From assembly GCA_930989745.1 (NCBI GenBank), contig CAKNMY010000001.1, positions 1 through 64,000 of the forward strand: a stretch of DNA of 64,000 nt, given 5' to 3'. Source of the stretch: an uncultured Lachnospiraceae bacterium (lineage in GTDB: Bacteria; Bacillota; Clostridia; Lachnospirales; Lachnospiraceae). The number at the start of each line of letters is the position of its first letter. Positions within the stretch are counted from its first letter, which is position 1. Of this stretch, positions 9,764 through 16,898 are shown one piece after another. The notes beneath the pieces were generated by a model that worked only from the letters and a program-made list of their open reading frames with translations, did no database searches and was not told the DNA's origin. The position numbers were made by a program, and so were the translations under genes.

Positions 9764-9816
9764 ATATTTTCTCTCCTGTGTCAGTCAGTGATTCCCGTCC
9801 CGGCTTTTTTGTCTGC

Positions 9817-10776
9817 TCAGTTAAAGTATACCAGCGGGTCCTCAGGCGTCTCGGCCGGCTCTACGTTCTCAGCGTACAGCACAGGGCCCTCTTCCCGGTA
9901 TATTTTGTTAAATTCATGCTTTACTTTAGCGGTCACCGTCACCCACTGTCCGGTTTTCAGGGACTGCGCCTGATCGCTGTAGCAGATGAATCCGATAAAT
10001 GTCATATCGTCCGCGCAGCAGGTCATGGCCTTTCTTCCCGGCATAAAGTATCCCGCGTCCTTCTTCCTGCTCTTTACGACCAGACCGGTATAGCGAACCG
10101 TCTTGCCGTCGTACTTCTCCGGATGATCCATCATATCAATGTACCACAGACCGAAATCCTCATACGGCACGTCGATAAAATCTCCGCTGATGTCAAACGG
10201 CATATCATCCTCAAAGATGTCGTCCAGCTCGCCCTCCTCATCCTCAAAGAGCACCTCGCATCTCTGGTTCGCCACCTTAATGCTCCGGCGAAATGTTGCC
10301 AGGGGATATTCTCTCTTGCTGCGGTTAAAAATCACCATGTCGGCGTTCCTGCACATCTCCATAAACAGCGACTTTAAATTCTGCATATAAACCTGGAAGC
10401 AGCTCGCGTCCACGATCACAATATGCTGCGCCGGATCCCAGAACGGAGGAAGCTCCATCTGTTCAAACCTGGATACGCTCCAAAGCGGATTGAACTCAAT
10501 AATCACACGCTCCGGTTTATAGCGGCGGTTCAGTGTCTTGAGATATTCCGGCGTAAAGTCGGAGGCTTCTTCCACCACTTCTATCACCGTATTATATTTC
10601 TTCTTCAGCTTCTCTTCATCATATTCTTCTTCTCCTTCTTCGGTCAGGATCAGAAGCGTGGTTCCGTCAATCTGGAAGTAATCCTGTTCCAGCGTAAATT
10701 TCAGGAAGCTTGTCTTGCCGGCTTCCAGAAATCCGGTAATGAGATACACTGGTATTCCCATATCTTCTTCAAACAT
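9817..10776 (-). CDS. G3E/CobW-like GTPase fused to a DUF1980-like C-terminal domain
   Basis: The 319-residue protein starts with a CobW-type P-loop, YLITGFLEAGKTSFLKF, at residues 11-27. Further G3E features are an FNPLW segment near 97 and NRSK near residue 151 as the likely guanine-specificity motif. The usual CxCC metal motif of the family is not visible. From about residue 200 the sequence matches the C-terminal part of DUF1980/YcgQ-like proteins (YDGKTVRYTGLVVKSRKKDAG, MTCCADDMTFIGF), where the CC pair may bind metal. YcgQ proteins often work with YcgR permeases, absent here. A role in metal handling is inferred. The start has GAAGG 7 nt upstream. Confidence 0.72.
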   Translation of the reverse strand: MFEEDMGIPVYLITGFLEAGKTSFLKFTLEQDYFQIDGTTLLILTEEGEEEYDEEKLKKKYNTVIEVVEEASDFTPEYLKTLNRRYKPERVIIEFNPLWSVSRFEQMELPPFWDPAQHIVIVDASCFQVYMQNLKSLFMEMCRNADMVIFNRSKREYPLATFRRSIKVANQRCEVLFEDEEGELDDIFEDDMPFDISGDFIDVPYEDFGLWYIDMMDHPEKYDGKTVRYTGLVVKSRKKDAGYFMPGRKAMTCCADDMTFIGFICYSDQAQSLKTGQWVTVTAKVKHEFNKIYREEGPVLYAENVEPAETPEDPLVYFN

Positions 10777-10837
10777 TGGTATTCCTTCTTTCTCCAGTTG
10801 TCAGGCATTCGGCCTTCCCGCGCCTGCTCTGCCTCTT

Positions 10838-10866
10838 ATTCTAAACGGTTTTGCAGAAAAGCTCAA
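10838..10866 (-). promoter_or_regulatory. Candidate promoter of the G3E GTPase gene
   Basis: TTGAGC (10861-10866) and TAGAAT (10838-10843) on the minus strand are spaced by 17 bp, about 62 bp upstream of the start codon. Confidence 0.45.
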
Positions 10867-10932
10867 CCATATTTTTTACATCTGACAGAGAGGCGATTTT
10901 TTTACATAAGCAAAATTTCCTGAGGAATGTAC

Positions 10933-10962
10933 TTGATATTATCTTCCATTTTTTGATAAAAT
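10933..10962 (+). promoter_or_regulatory. Candidate promoter of the small membrane protein gene
   Basis: TTGATA (10933-10938) and TAAAAT (10957-10962) with an 18-bp spacer lie 46 bp before the ATG at 11008. Confidence 0.4.
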
Positions 10963-11007
10963 ATAATATAGATACAAGTAATATTTTTCAAACAGAGGAA
11001 TTTGTTT

Positions 11008-11199
11008 ATGAATACCAAAAAATTTAATTTTTGCCTGTCCATTCTCTGGGGTGTCGCAGCAATTGCTTTCGTGATCGAAAATAAATTTTTAGCGGCGTTT
11101 CCCTCAGGAATTGCCTGCCTCTTATTTATGATCAGGGGCGTGAAGCAATTCTGTTCCAGGAGAAGGAAGGATCACAAAAAAGCAGATTTTAACTCCTGA
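11008..11199 (+). CDS. Small membrane protein of unknown function
   Basis: ATG at 11008 is preferred because AGAGGA lies 8 nt before it; the longest frame starts two codons earlier at a TTG. The 63-residue product has two likely membrane segments (FCLSILWGVAAIAFVIE and AAFPSGIACLLFMIRG) and a basic tail (SRRRKDHKKADF). No family is recognised. It lies alone between the G3E GTPase and the blaI cluster, with its own candidate promoter, on the same strand as the blaI genes. Nothing in the sequence tells its job. Confidence 0.55.
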   Translation: MNTKKFNFCLSILWGVAAIAFVIENKFLAAFPSGIACLLFMIRGVKQFCSRRRKDHKKADFNS

Positions 11200-11245
11200 T
11201 ATCCTCATTCTTGCGGATATCTTCAATAAATATTTAATATATACA

Positions 11246-11274
11246 TTTACTTTATATCAAAATTGTGATATATT
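11246..11274 (+). promoter_or_regulatory. Promoter of the first blaI operon
   Basis: TTTACT (11246-11251) and TATATT (11269-11274) are 17 bp apart. The same two hexamers at the same spacing occur before the third blaI gene (12548-12576). TTGTG lies just before the -10 element and CATAT shortly after it at both promoters. This shared pattern suggests a common operator for the BlaI paralogues, but the classical TACA/TGTA dyad is not clear. Confidence 0.55.
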
Positions 11275-11297
11275 AACATATATGATACCAGTGTCAA

Positions 11298-11346
11298 AAG
11301 GTCAGAAATCCGGTGCAGGCTTGCTTGCGGGAGGATTTTTGACCTT
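11298..11346 (+). repeat. Imperfect palindrome in the 5' leader of the first blaI gene
   Basis: AAGGTCAGAAATCC pairs with GGATTTTTGACCTT (14 bp, one G-T pair) around a 21-nt loop. It lies between the promoter and the ribosome site. No T-run follows, so it is a leader structure or a dispersed palindromic repeat. The motif TTTTGACC followed by CCAATATC also occurs at the left edge of the window (about 37-51). Confidence 0.5.
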
Positions 11347-11393
11347 GGGGTCCCAATATCTCATAGATAATAGAGAAAGGAGTGTAATGTCTT

Positions 11394-11759
11394 ATGCCAA
11401 AACTTACAAAAAAAGAATTTGAAATTTTGAAGAGACTCTGGGAAGCGGGAAGGGCTTTTACCGTTTCCGAATTTTACAGCGAGAATCCCGATCTTGCAAA
11501 GCCCACCATAGCAAAAGCATTCAAGATGCTGGCTGCAAAAGGTTATATCAAAGGCGGTTCTTTCGTTCAGAGCAAGACCAACTTTGCCCAGGCTTTTACC
11601 GTTGCACTTACAGAGGAGGAGTTCATTCAATTGAAGAAGAACCAGGCAAGCGCTTCACCGGAGGCTCTGTTCAATACCCTCTGGAAAACTGCTGTAGATA
11701 AGGACGCGCTTCTTGAAGATCTCGCAGCCCTTCTGGATAAATACAGCAAAAAACCGTAA
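11394..11759 (+). CDS. BlaI/MecI family transcriptional repressor, copy 1
   Basis: The 121-residue protein begins PKLTKKEFEILKRLWEAGR and has the winged helix of BlaI/MecI/CopY repressors (PTIAKAFKMLAAKGYIKGG). Such repressors dimerise on operators and are inactivated when a BlaR1/MecR1 partner protease is triggered. It is one of three close paralogues in 1.6 kb. AAGGAGTG precedes the start by 10 nt. It shares a transcript with copy 2 (65 bp downstream). Copy 1 is more diverged in its C-terminal half (EALFNTLWKTAVDKDALLED) than copies 2 and 3 are from each other. Confidence 0.85.
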   Translation: MPKLTKKEFEILKRLWEAGRAFTVSEFYSENPDLAKPTIAKAFKMLAAKGYIKGGSFVQSKTNFAQAFTVALTEEEFIQLKKNQASASPEALFNTLWKTAVDKDALLEDLAALLDKYSKKP

Positions 11760-11824
11760 CATCATAAGGCAGGGTGATCTCACTTAGTACTGAGTGCCGG
11801 CCTCACAGAAAGGAGCAAAATCTT

Positions 11825-12211
11825 ATGTCTAAACTTACTAAAAAAGAATTTGAAATTCTGAGAAGACTATGGGAATCCGGAAGACCTTACACTGTTTCTG
11901 AATTCTATAACAGCAATTCTGACCTGGCGAAACCAACAATCGCCAAAGCATTTAAAACACTCGCAGCAAATGGTTTCATTAAGGGCGGTGCTTTCGTACA
12001 AAGCAAGACCAATTTTGCCCAGTCTTTTGTCGCCAACCTTACCAAAGAAGAATTTCTTCAGCTTAGGAAGAATCAGCTCAGTGCTTCTCCTAATCTGTTA
12101 TTTAACACTCTTTGGAAAACCGCTTCTGATAAGGACGAACTCTTAGATGATCTCTCTGCACTCTTAGACAAGTACAAGGAAGAGCTTAAAAAACAAAATA
12201 CCGAACAATAA
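11825..12211 (+). CDS. BlaI/MecI family transcriptional repressor, copy 2
   Basis: ATG 11825 is chosen since the paralogues start at the same MSKLTKKEFEIL and AAAGGAGC lies upstream; the longer open frame from 11774 has no support. The 128-residue product is nearly collinear with copy 3 (ASPNLLFNTLWKTASDKDEL against ASPNLLFSTLWKAASDKDEL), so the two arose by recent duplication. It is followed 4 bp later by a broken blaR1 remnant, just as copy 3 is followed by the intact blaR1. It probably acts as a repressor that has lost its own sensor. Confidence 0.85.
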   Translation: MSKLTKKEFEILRRLWESGRPYTVSEFYNSNSDLAKPTIAKAFKTLAANGFIKGGAFVQSKTNFAQSFVANLTKEEFLQLRKNQLSASPNLLFNTLWKTASDKDELLDDLSALLDKYKEELKKQNTEQ

Positions 12212-12215
12212 ATCT

Positions 12216-12375
12216 ATGGATATTCAATTTTTTATCACTCAGTTCCATCCTGCACGCAGTATTGACGGGGTCGATTCCTATCTTTCTCCTGTCCCTTCTG
12301 CTCTTAATCTGCAGAATTCTGCGTCGGATGGGTTCTGGCGTTTTCACTTTTTATCCAGCTACCAAAATCAGTTAG
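12216..12375 (+). pseudogene. Frameshifted remnant of a blaR1-like gene
   Basis: After an ATG at 12216, the frame from 12238 reads LSSILHAVLTGSIPIF, then LSLLLLICRILRRMGSG. This closely matches residues 10-46 of the intact BlaR1 at 12998 (SSVLYAVLTG, LSLLLLNRRILRRIGLG). The ATG is one base out of phase with the matching frame, and homology ends near 12345 with a TAG at 12373. Only the first transmembrane segment survives. The arrangement blaI stop, 4 bp, ATG is the same as in the intact pair, so a whole blaI-blaR1 unit was duplicated and this sensor decayed. Confidence 0.75.
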
Positions 12376-12547
12376 AAGTAACATTTATATAATTATATAT
12401 TTTATGAGTTTTTATAAAATATATATCATTTCTATTTCTATGCACTATGCTTACTGCCATCCCCGCTGCTTTTCTTCATGTACAGCGGCTTTGTTTCTGC
12501 CGGAATAATCTTCCACATGTTCCTCCCAAAATCTTCAAATCACAATA

Positions 12548-12576
12548 TTTACTTAATACTGCTTTTGTGTTATATT
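12548..12576 (+). promoter_or_regulatory. Promoter of the blaI3-blaR1-peptide operon
   Basis: TTTACT (12548-12553) and TATATT (12571-12576) with a 17-bp spacer, 31 bp before the start of the third blaI. The hexamers and spacing are identical to the promoter at 11246-11274, with TTGTG just upstream of the -10 in both. Confidence 0.55.
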
Positions 12577-12607
12577 TAGTCATATAAACTAAAGGAGTGC
12601 AAAAATC

Positions 12608-12994
12608 ATGTCAAAACTCACAAAAAAAGAATTTGAGATTCTGCGGCGGCTTTGGGAATCAGGAGAGCCCTATACAGTTTCGAAATTCTATAACAATAAT
12701 TCCGATCTGGCAAAGCCGACAATCGCAAAAGCATTTAAAACTCTTGCAGCAAAGGGACTGATCAAGGGAGGGGCTTTCGTTCAGAGCAAAACGAATTTTG
12801 CCCAGGCATTTACTGCCAATCTTACGGAACAGGAATTTCTTCAGCTCAGAAAGAAGCAGCTCGGCGCTTCTCCAAACCTGCTGTTCAGCACACTCTGGAA
12901 AGCCGCTTCTGATAAAGACGAACTGCTGGATGACCTCTCCGCATTATTGGATAAATACAGGGAAAAATTGGATACCGACAAGAAAGAATCGTAA
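12608..12994 (+). CDS. BlaI/MecI family transcriptional repressor, copy 3
   Basis: The 128-residue protein has the same winged helix as the other two copies (KPTIAKAFKTLAAKGLIKGG) and a C-terminal dimerisation part. It has its own promoter and an AAGGAGTG site 8 nt before the ATG. The intact blaR1 begins 3 bp after its stop, so the two form the classical repressor-sensor pair. Because the three repressors have almost the same recognition helix region, they may bind the same operators or form mixed dimers. Confidence 0.87.
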   Translation: MSKLTKKEFEILRRLWESGEPYTVSKFYNNNSDLAKPTIAKAFKTLAAKGLIKGGAFVQSKTNFAQAFTANLTEQEFLQLRKKQLGASPNLLFSTLWKAASDKDELLDDLSALLDKYREKLDTDKKES

Positions 12995-12997
12995 TAT

Positions 12998-14152
12998 ATG
13001 CGTATTTATTTCGACAGTATAATTCTATCAACCAGTTCTGTCCTGTATGCCGTTCTGACAGGGTCGCTTCTTTTGATCCTCCTGTCTCTTCTGCTGCTGA
13101 ACCGCAGAATTCTGCGCAGAATTGGTCTTGGTACGTTATGCTTTTTCGTATTTCTGATTATCTTCCGTCTGACAGTTCCGCTGGAATATACAGGTATTTC
13201 TTACTCTATTTATCTGACCGGACTCCCTGTCTCGATATTTGATTTTCTGAATTCAGATACCCCTCTGACAGTTCTGGGAAATCCGGTTAAGATCTTCCAG
13301 ATTCTTCTGTTTTTCTGGATTACAGGCAGCATTGTCAAAGGAATCCTGTTTGTTCGGAACTACCGGAAAATGAAGACTTACATACTGCATCAGCCATACT
13401 GTACAGATGAGCGTGTTCTGAATGTTCAAGATCAGGTGGAAAAGAACCTCTCGGTGCGGCATCATCTTGATATCCGTTCCACCTCTGCGGGCACATCGCC
13501 CTGTATCGGAGGATTTTTACATCCGGTAATCCTGCTCCCTCAGATGGAACTGTCTGATACAGATCTGTACTATACGCTGCTCCACGAGACGGCTCACTAT
13601 AAGCGCGGCGATTTTGTATGGAGGTTTGTTCTGGAGACCCTCGGCATTCTATACTGGTGGAACCCGTTCATCTTTCTTCTCAAAATACAGATGGATAAAG
13701 TATTGGAATTCCGGGTCGACGACTTTATTACCAGAGATCTTCGCGAAAAAGAAATTTTAAAGTACATGGAATGTATCTATCACTCTATCGAAGCGTCTGT
13801 ATGCTCAGATTCCTACTCCGGTTTTTCGTTAAAGGGGACTTCAAAGTGTACGCACATGCGCTTCGAATTAATGTCGGAACGTTCGCAGAAAAAGAGACCT
13901 ATTGGGGGCTTCTTCTTATGCCTGATCGCTTTTCTGTTCATGTTCTGCATTATCATTGAACCTTATCATGACGATTCTATTCCCGGTACTTTCACGCTCT
14001 CTGAATTGGATAATGCCTATATTGTCCAAAACGATCAGGGTACTTATGATCTCTACATCAATGATTCTTTTCTGGGTTCCATGAATACTGTTCATGAATT
14101 ACTGGTCGACCTTCCAGTATACACTAAGGAAATGGAGAGAATTGAAGAATGA
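12998..14152 (+). CDS. BlaR1/MecR1-like membrane metalloprotease sensor (M56)
   Basis: The 384-residue protein has at least four membrane segments (residues about 10-32, 40-58, 98-112 and 300-320). A zinc protease motif HETAH lies near residue 196, followed by YKRGD and WWNPF, which is the M56 signature. The final extracellular part is only about 60 residues (YHDDSIPGTFTLSELDNAY and on). It lacks the penicillin-binding sensor domain of BlaR1, so the signal is probably not a beta-lactam. By family, it would cleave or lead to cleavage of a BlaI partner after sensing. It follows copy 3 by 3 bp and overlaps the peptide gene by 4 bp. Confidence 0.85.
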   Translation: MRIYFDSIILSTSSVLYAVLTGSLLLILLSLLLLNRRILRRIGLGTLCFFVFLIIFRLTVPLEYTGISYSIYLTGLPVSIFDFLNSDTPLTVLGNPVKIFQILLFFWITGSIVKGILFVRNYRKMKTYILHQPYCTDERVLNVQDQVEKNLSVRHHLDIRSTSAGTSPCIGGFLHPVILLPQMELSDTDLYYTLLHETAHYKRGDFVWRFVLETLGILYWWNPFIFLLKIQMDKVLEFRVDDFITRDLREKEILKYMECIYHSIEASVCSDSYSGFSLKGTSKCTHMRFELMSERSQKKRPIGGFFLCLIAFLFMFCIIIEPYHDDSIPGTFTLSELDNAYIVQNDQGTYDLYINDSFLGSMNTVHELLVDLPVYTKEMERIEE

Positions 14153-14370
14153 AAAAGAAATTAAAATTATTGGTATGTACCGGTTTACTCTGCACCTGCT
14201 TATTCCCTCAGGCCGTATTTGCATCCTCTGATATGCCGGCTTCTGACAGCGGAATTGAGACTTACGCAGATAAAATTGGCTGGAAATACAAAATTATAAA
14301 CGGCGAGTTATACAAACGCCAGTATAACTATACCACAGGCGAATGGATCGGAGACTGGGTGAAAGCCTGA
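14149..14370 (+). CDS. Small secreted peptide at the end of the blaR1 operon
   Basis: The start codon overlaps the BlaR1 stop (ATGA), so translation is coupled. The 73-residue product has a classical signal peptide (KKKLKLLVCTGLLCTCLF, cleavage likely after VFA near residue 25). The mature part is about 48 residues, rich in Tyr and Trp, ending YNYTTGEWIGDWVKA. It has no cysteine after cleavage and no double-glycine leader. No family is recognised. It could be the signal read by the sensor, an effector, or a cell-wall-associated peptide. Nearness to the convergent ABC exporter genes is suggestive only. Confidence 0.7.
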   Translation: MKKKLKLLVCTGLLCTCLFPQAVFASSDMPASDSGIETYADKIGWKYKIINGELYKRQYNYTTGEWIGDWVKA

Positions 14371-14386
14371 ATCCGCTTTAAGATAA

Positions 14387-14425
14387 AATAAGCTCCGCCG
14401 CCCGGTTCGGGCGCCAGAGCTTATT
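14387..14425. terminator. Bidirectional terminator between the peptide gene and the ABC operon
   Basis: AATAAGCTC (14387-14395) pairs with GAGCTTATT (14417-14425), with more GC pairing inside. TTTTCTTT follows on the plus strand and a TTTTATC stretch on the minus strand. It fits the convergent stops at 14370 and 14438. Confidence 0.8.
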
Positions 14426-14437
14426 TTTCTTTATTCA

Positions 14438-16138
14438 TCAATACCACTTTGCCTGACTTTCATAGAGTTTTTGATATGTACTGCAGTTCGTCATTAACTC
14501 TTCATGATTTCCAATGCCCGCCAACGTGTGATCTGACTTCATTACCAGTATCTTGTCCATTTCTCTGCAAAAACCGATTCTGTGTGTAATCAGCAGCACT
14601 GTTTTTTCCTGCAGTTTTCCCAGAATCTCTTTGATTGCCTCTCTTTCATGCACCGGGTCCATGGACGCTGTCGGTTCATCAAGAATATAGAACTGCGCCT
14701 TCTTTTGAAGGCATCTCGCGAGCGCAATTTTCTGCCACTGTCCGCCCGACAGTTCTTCGCCCCCGTCCTCTTTCCCCAAAAATACATTCTTTAATCCCAG
14801 CTTTGATACATCCACCTGTTCTGCCTGTCCAAAACCGATATTTTCCGCAGTTGTCATGCGATATCTTCCAAACTCATGTGCCATTAATGATATATTTTTA
14901 TAATCATACTGCTTATCACTCTGCAGGCAGACATCGTCATAACAAATGCTTCCGCTCTGTGTTGGATATAAGCCAAGCAGGCATTTCACCAATGTGGATT
15001 TTCCCGCCCCGTTTTCTCCTACGATTGCTACTTTCTCTCCCTTATTGATACTGAAAGAAATCTCCTTTAAGATTTCTTCTCCCGTATCATAGGAAAAAGA
15101 CAGCCGGTCTACTGTAATCTGCTTGTCCACGGAAAGAGTTTCTGCGGAATATCCAGCCCTGTTTTCAACAATAGTAAAGTAATTTTCCAGATAAAACAGG
15201 TTCTGCTGCAGCCTGTTCCAGCGTTCGGTAAGCTCTGCAAGAGATGCCTGAAATGATGGTATCAATGTCACCGCACCTGCAATGGCACCCGCCAAAATTT
15301 CCTGCTGAAAGTGCTGGATTCCCAGAATAACCAGACAGCTCATGAATCCGATGACTTTCAGAATCTGAGCTGCCAGCAGCCTGTCTGTCTTCTTTTTCTC
15401 AATCGCCCATTCTTTCAAATATAAATATTTATTTTTTTCCTGCCAGAAATCAAGCAGTCTCTCGCCGATTCCAAAGGTTCTGATCTCTTTTGCCGCTTCT
15501 TTTTTGTAAAACGTGTTCCAGAGTTCATCCTTTTCCCGTTCTAATGTTACAGTTTTCTCTTTTGCTTCCGTTTCTTCTCTTACAGCTCTTTTTCTTATGA
15601 GCGTTTCCGGAATATGGAATGCCAGCAGCAGAAACGGAAGAATCCAGCACCATTTTCCTATGACGAAAAAGGCACTTCCAATCGCCAATACTGTCCCAAA
15701 AAGTCTGACCGCCTGCATGAAACACTCCGAGATCTGCTCATCCTCCACACATTCTCTGGCCCGATAAATCTGATCCAGCTTTTCTTTATTTTCTACAGCG
15801 TCATAGGAAATGGAAACCATTGCCGTCGCCAGCCTGCTGTTCATTTCATCGGTAACCTTTTCAAATACGCAGGTATTCATTGCTACTGCGTAACCAAAGC
15901 TGGCTAATTGGAGCGCAACAAAAAATGTTACATAGACGATAACATATTGTATGAATCTGGTATTCTTTTGGAGAACAGCATTTGTGATTTCTTCAATCAG
16001 CAGACCTGAAATACTGCCGGAAAGGGAGCTTAAACTCAAATATACCAGTACATATATGGACGCCACAGGAGAAACACGCAGTACAGCTTTCACTGCCATC
16101 CATGTCATATTCAATTTTGTAAGCCTGTTTCTTTTCAT
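14438..16138 (-). CDS. ABC exporter, fused membrane and ATPase half
   Basis: ATG 16138 is preferred because GAAGG lies 5 nt before it; an upstream start at 16189 would overlap the previous gene. The 566-residue product has an N-terminal six-helix membrane domain (to about residue 320) and an ATPase domain. The latter has Walker A GENGAGKST, signature LSGGQWQK, Walker B FYILDEPTASMDP and a switch histidine in LLITHR. It is a half-transporter of the peptide/lipid/drug exporter type. Together with the split half just upstream it likely makes a heterodimer. The substrate is unknown; the convergent secreted peptide is a candidate. Confidence 0.85.
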   Translation of the reverse strand: MKRNRLTKLNMTWMAVKAVLRVSPVASIYVLVYLSLSSLSGSISGLLIEEITNAVLQKNTRFIQYVIVYVTFFVALQLASFGYAVAMNTCVFEKVTDEMNSRLATAMVSISYDAVENKEKLDQIYRARECVEDEQISECFMQAVRLFGTVLAIGSAFFVIGKWCWILPFLLLAFHIPETLIRKRAVREETEAKEKTVTLEREKDELWNTFYKKEAAKEIRTFGIGERLLDFWQEKNKYLYLKEWAIEKKKTDRLLAAQILKVIGFMSCLVILGIQHFQQEILAGAIAGAVTLIPSFQASLAELTERWNRLQQNLFYLENYFTIVENRAGYSAETLSVDKQITVDRLSFSYDTGEEILKEISFSINKGEKVAIVGENGAGKSTLVKCLLGLYPTQSGSICYDDVCLQSDKQYDYKNISLMAHEFGRYRMTTAENIGFGQAEQVDVSKLGLKNVFLGKEDGGEELSGGQWQKIALARCLQKKAQFYILDEPTASMDPVHEREAIKEILGKLQEKTVLLITHRIGFCREMDKILVMKSDHTLAGIGNHEELMTNCSTYQKLYESQAKWY

Positions 16139-16163
16139 TTTTCCTTCACATCTTCCAACTATA

Positions 16164-16898
16164 TTATTTATACCATGCACTCTGCTCATTATATAATTTC
16201 CGGTAATATGCGTTTTCCCTCAGCAATTCCTCATGGGTTCCCATCCCTGTCACTTCCCCATTCTGTAAAGCTATTACAACATCCGCATATTTCGCCAGTG
16301 CCATTCTGTGTGTCACAATCAGCGTACTGTTCAGCTTCATGATTTTCATAAAGTTCTCATACAGATTGGATTCACTGATCGGATCCATGGACGCAGTGGG
16401 TTCATCCAGCACCAGCATATCTGCCTTAGCTAACAGGGCGCGCGCAATTACAACCTTCTGCCACTGCCCATCCGAGAATTCCATGGAATCTTCCCCATAT
16501 TTCCCCATCTTAAAATCCAGGCGGCTCATATACTGCTCCATGCCCATGGCTGCTAATACCCTCTGCAGCTCCTTTTCTGCTGCTCCAGCCCCAACGTACA
16601 TCGTAAGATTCTCCCGTAAAGTCAGAGGATATCTGTAAAAATCCTGAAAGGCGGCTGCAAAAATCCGCCGTCGTTCTTCCCCGCTCATTTTCGAAAAATC
16701 CCGCCCGTCAATCAGGATTCTGCCCTCCTGCGGCGTATAAACCCCAAGCAGCAGCTTTACCAGCGTAGACTTTCCTGCTCCGTTTTCTCCCACCAGCGCA
16801 ATATTTTTTCCAAACGGAAGATGCAGATCCAACTGTTTAAATATGGCTTTTGTTCCATACGAAAAACTTACATTTTCAAAATAAATATCTCTATGCAT
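16164..16898 (-). CDS. ABC exporter ATPase subunit (split half)
   Basis: The 244-residue protein is an exporter-type ATPase domain alone. It has Walker A GENGAGKST, Walker B LVLDEPTASMDP and IVTHR as switch. The signature is FSDGQWQK instead of LSGGQ, a changed site common in heterodimeric exporters. The sequence YFENVSFSYGTKAIF at its start is what normally follows the membrane domain in a fused half-transporter. It overlaps the end of the membrane gene by 8 bp, so translation is coupled. The split may be an old frameshift. Confidence 0.82.
   Translation of the reverse strand: MHRDIYFENVSFSYGTKAIFKQLDLHLPFGKNIALVGENGAGKSTLVKLLLGVYTPQEGRILIDGRDFSKMSGEERRRIFAAAFQDFYRYPLTLRENLTMYVGAGAAEKELQRVLAAMGMEQYMSRLDFKMGKYGEDSMEFSDGQWQKVVIARALLAKADMLVLDEPTASMDPISESNLYENFMKIMKLNSTLIVTHRMALAKYADVVIALQNGEVTGMGTHEELLRENAYYRKLYNEQSAWYK

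Noticed and set aside
12998..14152. Beta-lactam sensor BlaR1 proper
   Set aside because: The C-terminal extracellular part is only about 60 residues and has no penicillin-binding SxxK domain, so beta-lactam sensing is not supported.
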